DNA of 49,361 nucleotides, taken from NCBI GenBank assembly GCA_019747815.1, contig JAIEQJ010000080.1, forward strand, positions 1-49,361. The letters run 5' to 3'. Positions 24,442-32,359 of this stretch are shown here, one piece after another (positions within the stretch are counted from its first letter, which is position 1; each line of letters opens with the position of its first letter). The translations under genes and the position numbers were made by a program. The notes beneath the pieces were generated by a model. It was not told the origin of the DNA and made no database searches. It worked only from the letters and a program-made list of their open reading frames with translations. This stretch comes from Hyphomonadaceae bacterium (GTDB lineage: Bacteria > Pseudomonadota > Alphaproteobacteria > Rhizobiales > Hyphomicrobiaceae).

Positions 24442-25488
24442 ATGTCCGCACCGGCCATTGCAAGCCCGCGCCCAGACAATGCCGCTGCATTCGCCCTCGG
24501 CCTCGGCTTGACCAACGAGTGCAACCTGGCCTGCGCCTTCTGCTACCGCGATGCCTCACGCGTCGACCGGCTGACACTCGATAACGTGCGGGCGATCATG
24601 GAACGCGTTCCTGTCCGGTCGGTCAATCTCGGCACCGGCGAGAACGGCCTCCATCCCGACTTCGGCCCGATCCTCGCCTATCTGCGTGCACAGCCGATCA
24701 AGCTGACAATGACCACCAACGGCTATTCTGCGGCCGCGCTCCCCGACGCCGACCTTGCCGCCTTCAAGGACATCGAGTTCTCGCTCGACTACCCGACCGA
24801 AGCCGAGCAGGATGGCCAGCGCGGCCCCGGCAACTGGAGGCTGCTGCATGAGCAGGCCGCCCGCTGCCGGCGCCTCGGCGTGCCCGTCACCTTCATCGCC
24901 GTCATGATGCAGTCGAACTTCGACCGGCTTGCCGATATTGCCGCCATCGCGCAAGCCTACGATGCGCCGCTCAGGGTCAACGTCTATCAGTCGGTGCGGA
25001 CCGACACGTTTGCGCTCACCTATGAGCAATACTGGTCGGGATTTGAGCGGCTGTTCGAGCGCACCGATGTGATCGCGATCGGCGAGCCTCTGGTGCGCGC
25101 CATGGCCGGACTTCCGCCGCGCCGGGGCGGCTGCGGCGTGGCGACGGTGAGGGTGACGCCGCGCGCAACCGTGCAGCCGTGCGTGTACTGGCCCGGCGCC
25201 GGCGCGCCGCTCGACATCCTGCTCGATGCCGGCTCCGATATTGCGGCGACACAGCCGTTCGCCGATGCCCGCTCCGTCCCCCAAACCTGTGGCGACTGTG
25301 CCCACCTGACCGCCTGTGGCGGCGGGTGCGCCGGCCGCCGCCGCCTGATGGGCGCGCTCGGCAAGGCCGACCCCTATTGCCCGATCGTGCGCGGAGACAA
25401 GCGTCCACTCACCATTCGCCTGGCGGCAGCGCGCGAGATGCCCAAGCTCGAAAGCGCCTGCACGACCATCGTCATGGCACGCGCCTGA
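24442..25488 (+). CDS. Radical SAM/SPASM domain protein 1
   Basis: A 348-residue radical SAM enzyme. The cluster motif is C-x3-C-x2-C at Cys27, Cys31 and Cys34 (E-C-N-L-A-C-A-F-C-Y-R-D), followed by V-N-L-G-T-G-E-N-G as the G-G-E-like SAM segment. The C-terminus is SPASM-like: a Cys in R-G-G-C-G-V-A, Q-P-C-V-Y, then C-G-D-C, T-A-C-G-G-G-C-A-G and D-P-Y-C-P. SPASM proteins commonly modify peptides or act as dehydrogenases or epimerases. I see no short precursor peptide beside it. ATG 24442 is chosen since upstream starts (24355, 24373) would reach into the methyltransferase 5' region; the ribosome site is weak. It runs opposite to all its neighbours. Confidence 0.88.
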   Translation: MSAPAIASPRPDNAAAFALGLGLTNECNLACAFCYRDASRVDRLTLDNVRAIMERVPVRSVNLGTGENGLHPDFGPILAYLRAQPIKLTMTTNGYSAAALPDADLAAFKDIEFSLDYPTEAEQDGQRGPGNWRLLHEQAARCRRLGVPVTFIAVMMQSNFDRLADIAAIAQAYDAPLRVNVYQSVRTDTFALTYEQYWSGFERLFERTDVIAIGEPLVRAMAGLPPRRGGCGVATVRVTPRATVQPCVYWPGAGAPLDILLDAGSDIAATQPFADARSVPQTCGDCAHLTACGGGCAGRRRLMGALGKADPYCPIVRGDKRPLTIRLAAAREMPKLESACTTIVMARA

Positions 25489-25498
25489 CGCTGCGGCC

Positions 25499-25894
25499 TC
25501 ACGGTGTCGGATCGAAGTGAACTGCCAGCACGCGCGCGGGCCGCGCACTGGTATTCCTCACGTTGTGGGTTTCGCGTGCGGGGCGCCAGAAGGCCTGGCC
25601 CGCACGCAGCACGCTGCGGCCGCCAGGCGTCTCCTCCACCAACTCGCCCTCGATCACCACAAGAATGACGGGACCAGGGTGCTCATGCATGCCCGTCTCC
25701 GCGCCCGGATCCCAGTGATCGTCGCGCACCTCGATATTGCTCGGCAGCGGCAGATCGGCGACATGCTTCTGCATCACAATCTGGACGCGCATCTGCGGTC
25801 CGGTTTGCGAAACGGCGACGCCCAGGGGGAAGCCTGCCGCGCCGCCCGCCAGAAGCAACAAAGCCACAAAGAACGTGTACTGCACGGGTTGCAT
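25499..25894 (-). CDS. Exported or membrane-anchored cupin protein
   Basis: A 131-residue protein with an N-terminal hydrophobic segment (residues 6-28, signal peptide or anchor) and a single cupin domain. Metal-site candidates are H-W-D-P-G-A-E-T-G-M-H-E-H-P-G-P (two His, one Glu) and the second motif R-P-A-R-E-T-H-N-V-R-N. ATG 25894 follows AGGGAG. It starts 22 bp after the peroxiredoxin-like gene and is the last gene of the leftward operon that begins at the DUF2064 gene. It may bind metal or bind a small molecule in the periplasm. Confidence 0.85.
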   Translation of the reverse strand: MQPVQYTFFVALLLLAGGAAGFPLGVAVSQTGPQMRVQIVMQKHVADLPLPSNIEVRDDHWDPGAETGMHEHPGPVILVVIEGELVEETPGGRSVLRAGQAFWRPARETHNVRNTSARPARVLAVHFDPTP

Positions 25895-25916
25895 GCTCCC
25901 TGTTGGAGGCGCTGCT

Positions 25917-26462
25917 CTAGTCTGCCACCTCTCCCCGGGCCGGAGTGCCCCTGGCCACGGATTTCTCGATTGCCTGCAGCATGTCAACGAAGCAGGGCCG
26001 TCCGAACGGCATCGACTGCACCGACGCGTAGTAGAGCGTGCGGTCCGGCCGAACGAGAAACAGGGCGGGCTCCACGAACATCGGCGGCTCTTCGATGCCG
26101 AGCGATGAGCGCCCGCAGCCGCGGGATACGTAGAGCCCCCATTCCCGGGCCTGCAGCAACGACAAGCTGTAAGCGACGCAGAGGTCGGAGAGCCCCCACG
26201 TCGCCTCGGCCAAGGTTGCGCGCTCGGCCGTATCGGTCGAGATGGCGATCGACGTCACGCCCCGCCGGCTGAACGCCGCATGCATCGATTGCAACTGGCC
26301 AAGATAGGTCCTGCAAGCGGAGCAGTGCATGCCGCGATAGAACGCCAGCATGGTGAAATGCTTGGGCTTCTGGTCGGACAGACGCCAGCTCCCGCCACCG
26401 GCCAGCGGCAAGGAGAGATCAGGCACACACTGCCGAGGTATGAGACGGCTTATCGGATCCAT
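25917..26462 (-). CDS. Peroxiredoxin-like (AhpC/TSA-fold) protein with CxxC motif
   Basis: About 181 residues with a thioredoxin fold. F-T-M-L-A-F-Y-R-G-M-H-C-S-A-C-R-T-Y-L has a C-S-A-C pair at Cys47 and Cys50, at the place of the peroxidatic Cys in AhpC/TSA proteins, and A-I-S-T-D-T-A-E-R follows as in that family. It probably reduces a peroxide or a disulfide, or acts as a thiol relay. The frame is open to 26726 and the ribosome site at 26462 is weak, so an upstream ATG near 26533 is possible. It sits 106 bp after the GT2 gene, inside the same leftward operon. Confidence 0.8.
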   Translation of the reverse strand: MDPISRLIPRQCVPDLSLPLAGGGSWRLSDQKPKHFTMLAFYRGMHCSACRTYLGQLQSMHAAFSRRGVTSIAISTDTAERATLAEATWGLSDLCVAYSLSLLQAREWGLYVSRGCGRSSLGIEEPPMFVEPALFLVRPDRTLYYASVQSMPFGRPCFVDMLQAIEKSVARGTPARGEVAD

Positions 26463-26568
26463 ATCTGACGCCCCGAGCAAATTGGGCCAAGGCAAGGGCA
26501 AATCGCAAATCAGAGCTTCGTGAGACCATCGCATCGCGGCCCGCATCGGCTCTCCTGAGGGCACGGCA

Positions 26569-27324
26569 CTATCGAGACCGTAGCGGGCGAGGGGCCGGGC
26601 GACCATCCCGCCGCAACCGCCACGCCAGGCGACAAAAGGAGCGCACCAGCACCCATGCGGCTCGGCCTGCGCTGCGCCAGTTGCCCGCAACCTTCGAGGT
26701 GCCCCCCGCGCGGCGGCGCTGGCCAACGGGAACTTCGACCACGCGCAGGCCTGCCGCGGCCACCCGCATCTGCATTTCCAGGTTCCAGCCGAAGCTCGTC
26801 TCGGTCATGCCGAGCCGGTCGAGCACATCACGCCGGATGGCCCGGAACGGCGACATGTCGGTGAAGCGGACACCGTAGAGCAGGCGTATGAGCAGCCCGG
26901 CAAGCTGGCCGGCCATGAGCTGGGACATCGCAAGGCTGCCGGGCTCGCGCTCCCCCCTCAGACGCGACCCGAGCACGAAGTCGGCATGCCCGTGCTCAAT
27001 CGGCGCCAGAACGGCCGGGATCAACTCGGGCCGATCGCTGCCGTCGCCGTCAATGAAGAGAACGATCGTAGACGTCGGCGACAGGGCGGCCAGCCCCGAG
27101 AGCATGGCCCGCCCATAGCCGCGCATCGGCTCGATGACGACGGTGGCGCCCGCCGCAGCCGCCCGCTCGGCGGTCAGATCGCGGGATTGGCCGTCGACGA
27201 CGATGACCTCGCCAACCCCGGTCGCCAGCACAGCCGCCACGCAGGCGCCAATGGCATCCTCCTCCTCGAGACACGGGATGATGACGCCGACGTTGCGAGG
27301 CGGCGCGGCGCTGGTGCTCGACAC
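26569..27324 (-). CDS. Family 2 glycosyltransferase
   Basis: A 251-residue GT-A type glycosyltransferase. N-V-G-V-I-I-P-C-L-E-E-E-D-A-I begins the nucleotide-binding fold, I-V-V-D-G-Q-S-R-D-L-T follows, and the D-x-D-like F-I-D-G-D-G-S-D lies near residue 92. The pattern Y-G-V-R-F-T-D-M-S-P-F-R-A-I is like dolichyl- or polyprenyl-phosphate mannosyltransferases. The C-terminus is basic and has no helix. Its GTG start at 27324 directly abuts the stop codon of the radical SAM gene (TGAGTG), so it is coupled to it. It may charge a lipid carrier that the DUF2029 membrane enzyme then uses. Confidence 0.9.
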   Translation of the reverse strand: MSSTSAAPPRNVGVIIPCLEEEDAIGACVAAVLATGVGEVIVVDGQSRDLTAERAAAAGATVVIEPMRGYGRAMLSGLAALSPTSTIVLFIDGDGSDRPELIPAVLAPIEHGHADFVLGSRLRGEREPGSLAMSQLMAGQLAGLLIRLLYGVRFTDMSPFRAIRRDVLDRLGMTETSFGWNLEMQMRVAAAGLRVVEVPVGQRRRAGGTSKVAGNWRSAGRAAWVLVRSFCRLAWRLRRDGRPAPRPLRSR

Positions 27325-28392
27325 TCAAAGGCTCCAGCGCAAACCGCAACTGGCGCAGGATTTCGGCGGGGCATCCGAGTGCAGCGCGGCACGGAACCTC
27401 TGATAGGCGGGACCGTTCCAAATGTCTCGCAACGCCGCCTGGGTGGCATCGCCGAGGGTGTAGTTCTCATAGCCGCGCTGCGAGAACGGCGCGATGCAGC
27501 AGGGCAGCGCCCGCCCGTTGGCGGTAAAATACATCACCGTCCACGGACGCCGGCACAGGGACCACGGACTGCTTTCCTCCTTGCGTGCCAGGCTCTCCCC
27601 GGGCTCCGTGGCCCCTGACGCCTTGAAGGCGATGCCGAGGGAGCGTGCCAGCTCGGTTGCTGCGTCGAGATGCTGCTGCTCGTCGCGGGTCAAGCGCTCG
27701 AACAGCGCCTGGTCCGGGCGGGCCATGCCTATGGCATCGCCGTCGAAATAGACCAGCCGCTGCAGATAGACCTCACCTACCCCGACATCGCGCGCGATCC
27801 GCACGAAATCGGAGAGCTGGGCAATCGTCTCCTTGAGACCGGTCAGCCAGAGCGAGACACGCGGCAGGGCGAGCCCTTCGCGCCGTTGCATCTCGGTGAA
27901 TGCACGGACATTGCGCACGATACGATGGAAATAGTCCTTGCCGCGCACAATGGCGAAGGTTCGCGCATCGGCCGCGTCGAGTGAAACGCGCAGCTCGTCG
28001 AGGCCGGTGTCGCACAGCTCGCGGCCCCGCCTCGGTGTGAGCACGGTGCCGTTGGTGTTGAACAGCACGTAGGCGCCGCGCGCCTTGAGATGGCGCACCA
28101 TGCGCGGCAACGCCTTCACCAGCATCGGCTCCCCCACCCCATGCAGGACCACGCGGGCAATATTCGGCACTTGGTCGACGATACGGGTGAACAGCTCCCA
28201 GCTCATGTCGGCTGCAGGCTCGAGGTCGGCATAGGTGCGCGGACAGGTGGTGCACAACAGGTTGCAGCGGTTGGTGGTTTCCAGGTAGAGGCACACCGGG
28301 TCGCTCGTGGCCACCGGCCCCAGCGCGTCATCGACGCTTTCATGATAGCGGCCCGGATCGACCGCCGTCCGGGCTCCCGCGCGCGCGCTCAT
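27325..28392 (-). CDS. Radical SAM/SPASM domain protein 2
   Basis: A 355-residue radical SAM enzyme. The motif T-N-R-C-N-L-L-C-T-T-C gives Cys43, Cys47 and Cys50. V-V-L-H-G-V-G-E-P-M is the G-E-P segment, and L-R-V-S-L-D-A-A-D-A the following strand. The C-terminal SPASM-type cluster has L-C-R-R-P-W, A-L-P-C-C-I-A-P-F and C-A-S-C-G-L-R-W. ATG 28392 overlaps the stop of the upstream DUF2029 gene (ATGA) and is therefore secure. With two glycosyltransferases and a DUF2064 transferase in one coupled operon, it could modify a sugar, lipid or peptide. The reaction is unknown. Confidence 0.9.
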   Translation of the reverse strand: MSARAGARTAVDPGRYHESVDDALGPVATSDPVCLYLETTNRCNLLCTTCPRTYADLEPAADMSWELFTRIVDQVPNIARVVLHGVGEPMLVKALPRMVRHLKARGAYVLFNTNGTVLTPRRGRELCDTGLDELRVSLDAADARTFAIVRGKDYFHRIVRNVRAFTEMQRREGLALPRVSLWLTGLKETIAQLSDFVRIARDVGVGEVYLQRLVYFDGDAIGMARPDQALFERLTRDEQQHLDAATELARSLGIAFKASGATEPGESLARKEESSPWSLCRRPWTVMYFTANGRALPCCIAPFSQRGYENYTLGDATQAALRDIWNGPAYQRFRAALHSDAPPKSCASCGLRWSL

Positions 28393-29732
28393 GATGTCTC
28401 TCCGAGGGCTACTGAGCCGCTCTTGCGCCACTCCTCCCGCAGATCATGCGCAAGCGCGACAAGAACCGCCAGCGTGAACACGGCTATCCGCACCTCGTAG
28501 GCGGCCAGAACATCGCCGGGAACCACATCGTAGAACAGCACGCTGGCGCTGGTGAGGACCCAGGCGGTGGCCGACGGCGAAAGCGCAAGAAAGGGCGTGA
28601 GCACGAGGAAGTACCAGGGATAGTTCGGCGACATGAGCACGAGGAATGCGATCAGCAGCCAGTTGGCCGCGCGCATCGATGCTCGCGCTGATCGATCGGC
28701 CCGAAATCCGACGGCGAGCGCCAATGCGCCGAGCGCAAGCGCCGACGCAGCCAGATAGACGACGGCGCCATGGCGCAAAGGCCCTGTTGCGAGTTGCGCC
28801 AGCCAAAGCAGCTTGAAGCCGTCCCCCGAGGCAAGCCCCTCCTCCTGCCAATAGCCGGGAACGAAGGCGAAAACCCCCAAGCCCACGGAAAGGTAGGGCA
28901 CGTAGGCCAGAGCGATGGTGACGAGCACACATAGGGGCAGTCGCCAATCCCAAGGACGCCACAGCACCGGCAGGACCAGCAGGGCGACCGGCTTGACGAG
29001 CGCGCCGAGCGCAACCAGAACCCCAGCCGCGAGCGCTCGGCCGTGCAGATATGCGAGCAATCCCAGGAGAAGGAATGCGAGCATGGTCGCGTCGACATGG
29101 CCGTTGCCCGCGATCTCCCACACCGGCAGCGGATGCCAGGCGTAGGCGGCGGCATGCGTGCCCGGCAAGCCCAGCCGGCGCAGCAGCGCGATGATGGCGG
29201 CGATACCCATCGCCTCGAACAGCAGCAGCCCAAGCTTCATGGCAACGACGCTTTCGCCAAAGCGCGTCACGGCGAGGAAGACGGCCTGCGCCACCGGCGG
29301 ATAGATCGTCACCGCATAGTCGGCGCGATTGATGTGCGGCCAGATATCGGCATCGCGCAGCGGCGCCAGCTCACCTGCGGCGGGCACATGCGCATAAGGA
29401 TTGATGCCAAAGGCCTGCACCCGACCGTCCCAGATGTAGCGATAGATATCGCTGGACAGGGAGGGCTCGGAGAACAGCAGCGCCAGCCGCATGAGGGCGG
29501 CGCCGAGCAGAATGACGAGCAAGGCCATGGTCTGCTCGGCCCGTTTGCCGACATGGACTGCGGCGAAGGCTCCAAGAGACCCCACCGCAAACGCGCCGAT
29601 CAGTATCCAGCCACCGAGACGCCAATGCAGCGTGGCACTTGCCGCCGTGAGCACGCACAGGCCTGCGGCCATGGCTGCAAGCCAAAGCGTGGGCCCGCTC
29701 CATCGCCGCGATGTGGCCGGCCTGTCCATCAT
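28389..29732 (-). CDS. DUF2029/GT87-type integral membrane glycosyltransferase
   Basis: A 447-residue membrane protein with ten or more hydrophobic helices. The first large loop carries S-S-D-I-Y-R-Y-I-W-D-G-R-V-Q-A-F-G-I-N-P-Y, the Asp-containing signature of GT-C polyprenol-phosphate mannosyltransferases. Later loops have I-Y-P-P-V-A-Q and W-H-P-L-P-V-W-E-I-A-G-N-G-H-V-D. It would transfer a sugar from a polyprenyl-phosphate donor on the periplasmic side. Its ATG overlaps the stop of the DUF2064 gene by 4 bp, and its own stop overlaps the radical SAM start the same way, so the three are translated together. Confidence 0.9.
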   Translation of the reverse strand: MMDRPATSRRWSGPTLWLAAMAAGLCVLTAASATLHWRLGGWILIGAFAVGSLGAFAAVHVGKRAEQTMALLVILLGAALMRLALLFSEPSLSSDIYRYIWDGRVQAFGINPYAHVPAAGELAPLRDADIWPHINRADYAVTIYPPVAQAVFLAVTRFGESVVAMKLGLLLFEAMGIAAIIALLRRLGLPGTHAAAYAWHPLPVWEIAGNGHVDATMLAFLLLGLLAYLHGRALAAGVLVALGALVKPVALLVLPVLWRPWDWRLPLCVLVTIALAYVPYLSVGLGVFAFVPGYWQEEGLASGDGFKLLWLAQLATGPLRHGAVVYLAASALALGALALAVGFRADRSARASMRAANWLLIAFLVLMSPNYPWYFLVLTPFLALSPSATAWVLTSASVLFYDVVPGDVLAAYEVRIAVFTLAVLVALAHDLREEWRKSGSVALGETS

Positions 29733-30550
29733 TGATGCCCGCCCGCGGTGCGCGTGCCGGTGATCCTCGCCAGCAGCCCGCGTTCCTCGATCAACGTGGA
29801 CAGGTGGCGCCGTGTCCAGGTCGCAGGGGTCGGCGTGCCGACGTCGCGAAACGGCTTGCCATCGAGGACCTCGTGCATGAGGATTTGCAGTGTTGCGGCA
29901 TCGTCGACGTCGTACCAGGTCGGCAGCTCGACGACGGAAAGATTAAGGGCCGCGGCCCGCGCGATGGTCTGCGCAAACACCTGATCCGTGCTCCAGGCGA
30001 TGTCCTCGAACAAGCCCGAATGCAGGCGCTTCATGCCGATGAGATAGTATCCACCATCCGTCGCTGGCCCGAGAACGATGCGATCGCCCGGTGCGGCCAG
30101 GGCCGTTGCGGCGGCGACCAGACAAGCCACGGGCAGGGTCGGACTGTCGGCGTTGAGCAGGCAGACGGCACCGTGGCCCGAGCGCAGCAACGCCCCCGCT
30201 GCATACAGCAGGCATTCACCCAAGGTGGGCGCCACCGTCTCCAGCAAGGCAATGCCTTCGGGCAGATGCGCCCTGAAGAACGGCTCGGACCCCGCCGGGG
30301 AATAGGCCATCCAGCCGCTGATATTGGCGAGCGCAGCCGCGGACAGGATGTTGTCGGCGGCATCGCGCAGGAAGACCGTGTTGAGCATCGCCGCTTCGTC
30401 CTCGGTCAGAGGAGGCACCAGGCGCGTCTTGGTCTTTCCCGCACTCGAGGCCTTGGCCATGACGGCGACCGCGCACACGGACCGCAGGTGCCAGTGCTGC
30501 CCCCCGCCCATGAAAACCTCGGGCTTGTCGGTGCGGCGCAGGATGGTCAA
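29729..30550 (-). CDS. DUF2064 (TIGR04282-type, rSAM/selenodomain-associated) transferase
   Basis: A 273-residue nucleotidyl/glycosyltransferase-like protein. Key segments are V-M-A-K-A-S-S-A-G-K-T-K-T-R-L-V-P-P-L near residues 30-48, L-L-N-A-D-S-P-T-L-P with the D-S-P motif, and V-L-G-P-A-T-D-G-G-Y-Y-L-I-G. I recall the family under the name rSAM/selenodomain-associated transferase 1; some members occur with arsenosugar genes. The TTG start at 30550 has a strong GGGAGGG site, but ATG 30511 is an alternative. It is the first gene of a coupled operon with radical SAM and glycosyltransferase genes, and has a GTAACC-N16-CGAA promoter about 145 bp upstream. Confidence 0.88.
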   Translation of the reverse strand: MTILRRTDKPEVFMGGGQHWHLRSVCAVAVMAKASSAGKTKTRLVPPLTEDEAAMLNTVFLRDAADNILSAAALANISGWMAYSPAGSEPFFRAHLPEGIALLETVAPTLGECLLYAAGALLRSGHGAVCLLNADSPTLPVACLVAAATALAAPGDRIVLGPATDGGYYLIGMKRLHSGLFEDIAWSTDQVFAQTIARAAALNLSVVELPTWYDVDDAATLQILMHEVLDGKPFRDVGTPTPATWTRRHLSTLIEERGLLARITGTRTAGGHQ

Positions 30551-30694
30551 TCTTGCCTACCCTCCCGACAGCAACTGCCAGCCAAAGGAGCAGCCTCGAC
30601 AGATGGCCGCAGGGCATTCGCCAAAACCAGAAAATCAATCAATCGTTGGACAGACCTGGCCGCAAGGGTACTGCGGCGGCCGCTCGCTGCATAG

Positions 30695-30720
30695 TTCGTT
30701 CGAGGAGCTGCCAGGGTTAC
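30695..30720 (-). promoter_or_regulatory. ECF (sigma-F type) promoter of the DUF2064-rSAM-glycosyltransferase operon
   Basis: On the minus strand GTAACC (30720-30715) is followed after exactly 16 bases by CGAA (30698-30695). It lies in the 218-bp gap between the anti-sigma gene (ends 30769) and the DUF2064 gene (starts 30550) and points into the latter. A second CGAA sits four bases earlier, so the -10 box is effectively doubled. Confidence 0.8.
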
Positions 30721-30768
30721 ACCGACACGTGCGGTGCATGCCGGCACTGAGATTTTGCGCCCGCGGCC

Positions 30769-31428
30769 TCAGCGAACGCTGGAGGCGTGGCGCCGGCCCA
30801 GCACGAACGCGCCGAGCCAGCCGCCAATCGCCACCCAGACTGCAACGGCCCCCAAATGCCAGACCAAAACCATAATGCTGGCATCGCGGGCGTGAGCCAA
30901 CTGCAGGCCCAAATTGGCCACCGATGCCACGGCAAGAGCGCCAAGCGCCAGCGACACGCGGGGCAGCAGCGGCGCCCCTTTGCGCAACATGATCACCAGC
31001 ATGACGGATGGAACGATGCCCATGACGATCGCCGATGGCAGACAGTCCCAGTCGGCGCGCAGCGTCAGCCCGTCGGCGCCGCGTTGCAGCCAGTCCTGCA
31101 CGCACCCCAGGCCCACGCTCGCCAGCCATAGTCCGAGAGGGACAACGGGCAGGAGCAGCACCCTGCGGTCAAAGCCCGGAATGATGCTGCAGAAGGCGGC
31201 AATGGCCGCGGTCATCGCGGTTGCAAGTGTTGCGGCCTGCTCCGCCAGAAAGCGCGCGTTGCCGGCCACCTGCGACGCCTCGTTTATCATCGACTTGCGC
31301 CACACGATGGCCGCGACGTAGAGGAGGGCCAACCCCAGCCAGAGAAGGGCTCTTGCCCAGGGTGGCCTCAGCGGCCGGACCGGCTGCAAATCTGCCGCCA
31401 GGCGCTTGATGAATTCGGCAGTGTCCAT
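30769..31428 (-). CDS. DUF1109 (NrsF-type) membrane anti-sigma factor
   Basis: A 219-residue membrane protein with about six helices (near residues 26-43, 68-83, 90-108, 131-148, 157-175 and 184-210) after a short cytoplasmic N-terminus (M-D-T-A-E-F-I-K-R-L). DUF1109 proteins hold an ECF sigma factor at the membrane and release it upon heavy-metal or oxidative stress. It has Cys at 80, 109 and 129. Cys129 is in the D-C-L-P-S segment that matches the conserved sensing Cys I recall as Cys131 of Caulobacter NrsF. The second sensing Cys, expected in an H-C-P segment, appears to be replaced (H179-A180-R181). It starts 2 bp after the sigma gene stop. Confidence 0.9.
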   Translation of the reverse strand: MDTAEFIKRLAADLQPVRPLRPPWARALLWLGLALLYVAAIVWRKSMINEASQVAGNARFLAEQAATLATAMTAAIAAFCSIIPGFDRRVLLLPVVPLGLWLASVGLGCVQDWLQRGADGLTLRADWDCLPSAIVMGIVPSVMLVIMLRKGAPLLPRVSLALGALAVASVANLGLQLAHARDASIMVLVWHLGAVAVWVAIGGWLGAFVLGRRHASSVR

Positions 31429-31430
31429 GC

Positions 31431-32000
31431 TCAGTCCGTCGTGCTCATCGCCTTGCGCAGCGCCTGCATGCCCCGATGCACGGAGACCTTGAGGGCGCCA
31501 ACGCTGGTCCCGGTGGCCGCAGCGGCTTCCTTCAACGACATCTCGCGCAGCTTCATCATCTCGATCGCCTGCCGCTGGCCCCGCGGAAGCTGCGTCATGG
31601 CCCGCGCCAGGGCCTCCACGTCCCCATATCCGCTCGCAGATACATTCGCATCCTCGGCCGGAAAGGTTTCAGGCGGATGCTCGGAAGGCACCTCGTGCGC
31701 GGCCCTGCGGACATACCGACGTGCGCTGTCAGCCATCCGGTTGCGCGCAATCGCCATCAGCCAGGGCAGGAAGGGGCGGGCCGGATCGTAGGTGGCGCGG
31801 CTCGCGTGAAGCGAGAGCAAAATATCCTGCACCAGATCGTCGATGTCCTGCGGCTGCAGGAAACCGAACCGCTGCCGCACGGCTTGCCCCACCAACGGCG
31901 CCAAGGTGGACAACAGCGCCGCATAGGCCTCTCGATCGCCCCCCTGCGCAGCGCGCATCAGGGCAGCAAGGTTCTGCTCTTGCCCTATAGTGCGACCCAT
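31431..32000 (-). CDS. ECF sigma factor (SigF/ECF16-like)
   Basis: A 189-residue extracytoplasmic-function sigma factor. Region 2 has D-I-D-D-L-V-Q-D-I-L-L-S-L-H and Y-D-P-A-R-P-F-L-P-W-L-M-A-I-A-R-N-R-M-A-D (binding the -10 element). Region 4 has L-P-R-G-Q-R-Q-A-I-E-M-M-K-L-R-E-M-S-L-K-E-A-A-A-A-T-G-T-S-V-G-A-L-K-V-S-V-H-R-G-M (binding the -35 element). The frame is open upstream to 32258, but ATG 32000 gives the usual length. The anti-sigma gene follows directly. Three GTAACC-N16-CGAA sites nearby are its likely targets. I find no such site oriented toward the sigma gene itself, so autoregulation is not evident. Confidence 0.93.
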   Translation of the reverse strand: MGRTIGQEQNLAALMRAAQGGDREAYAALLSTLAPLVGQAVRQRFGFLQPQDIDDLVQDILLSLHASRATYDPARPFLPWLMAIARNRMADSARRYVRRAAHEVPSEHPPETFPAEDANVSASGYGDVEALARAMTQLPRGQRQAIEMMKLREMSLKEAAAATGTSVGALKVSVHRGMQALRKAMSTTD

Positions 32001-32047
32001 GAGCGCGTCCGCCGATAACCCGAAACGAGATGTCCCTGCGCCAACCT

Positions 32048-32073
32048 GTAACCTTCCCACCCCTCGCGGCGAA
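32048..32073 (+). promoter_or_regulatory. ECF (sigma-F type) promoter of the thioredoxin-CcdA operon
   Basis: GTAACC (32048-32053) and CGAA (32070-32073) are separated by exactly 16 bases and point rightward to the thioredoxin-like gene at 32360, giving a leader near 280 nt. It lies just upstream of the divergent sigma factor gene. The rest of 32074-32359 shows no gene or further signal that I recognise. Confidence 0.75.
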
Positions 32074-32359
32074 ATCAAGCTCGGGTGAGATCGGCTGGGG
32101 GCCAGGCCTTGCGAGGGACGACAAATCGGGTGCTCGGGGCTCAGCAGCGCCCGAAGGCTCCCTTGACCATCATGGGTGAGTTTGGCATGTGGCTCGGAGA
32201 GTTCCGGTTCCGTCCTTGGGGGAAAGTGCCGCGGGGGCCTAGGATCAAACGAGCTCACGAACAGTCACACGACGGGCGCCTGACAGCCATTCACCCAACC
32301 CACGACGCTCTTCGGCGGGCCGCAAGCCTGCCGCCTCGCACATCCTGATGGAGAACCAC

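Noticed and set aside
32001-32258. N-terminal extension of the ECF sigma factor
   Set aside because: The frame is open upstream of ATG 32000, but the extra residues are Pro/Arg/Ser-rich and unlike sigma region 1, and the stretch holds the divergent GTAACC-N16-CGAA promoter.
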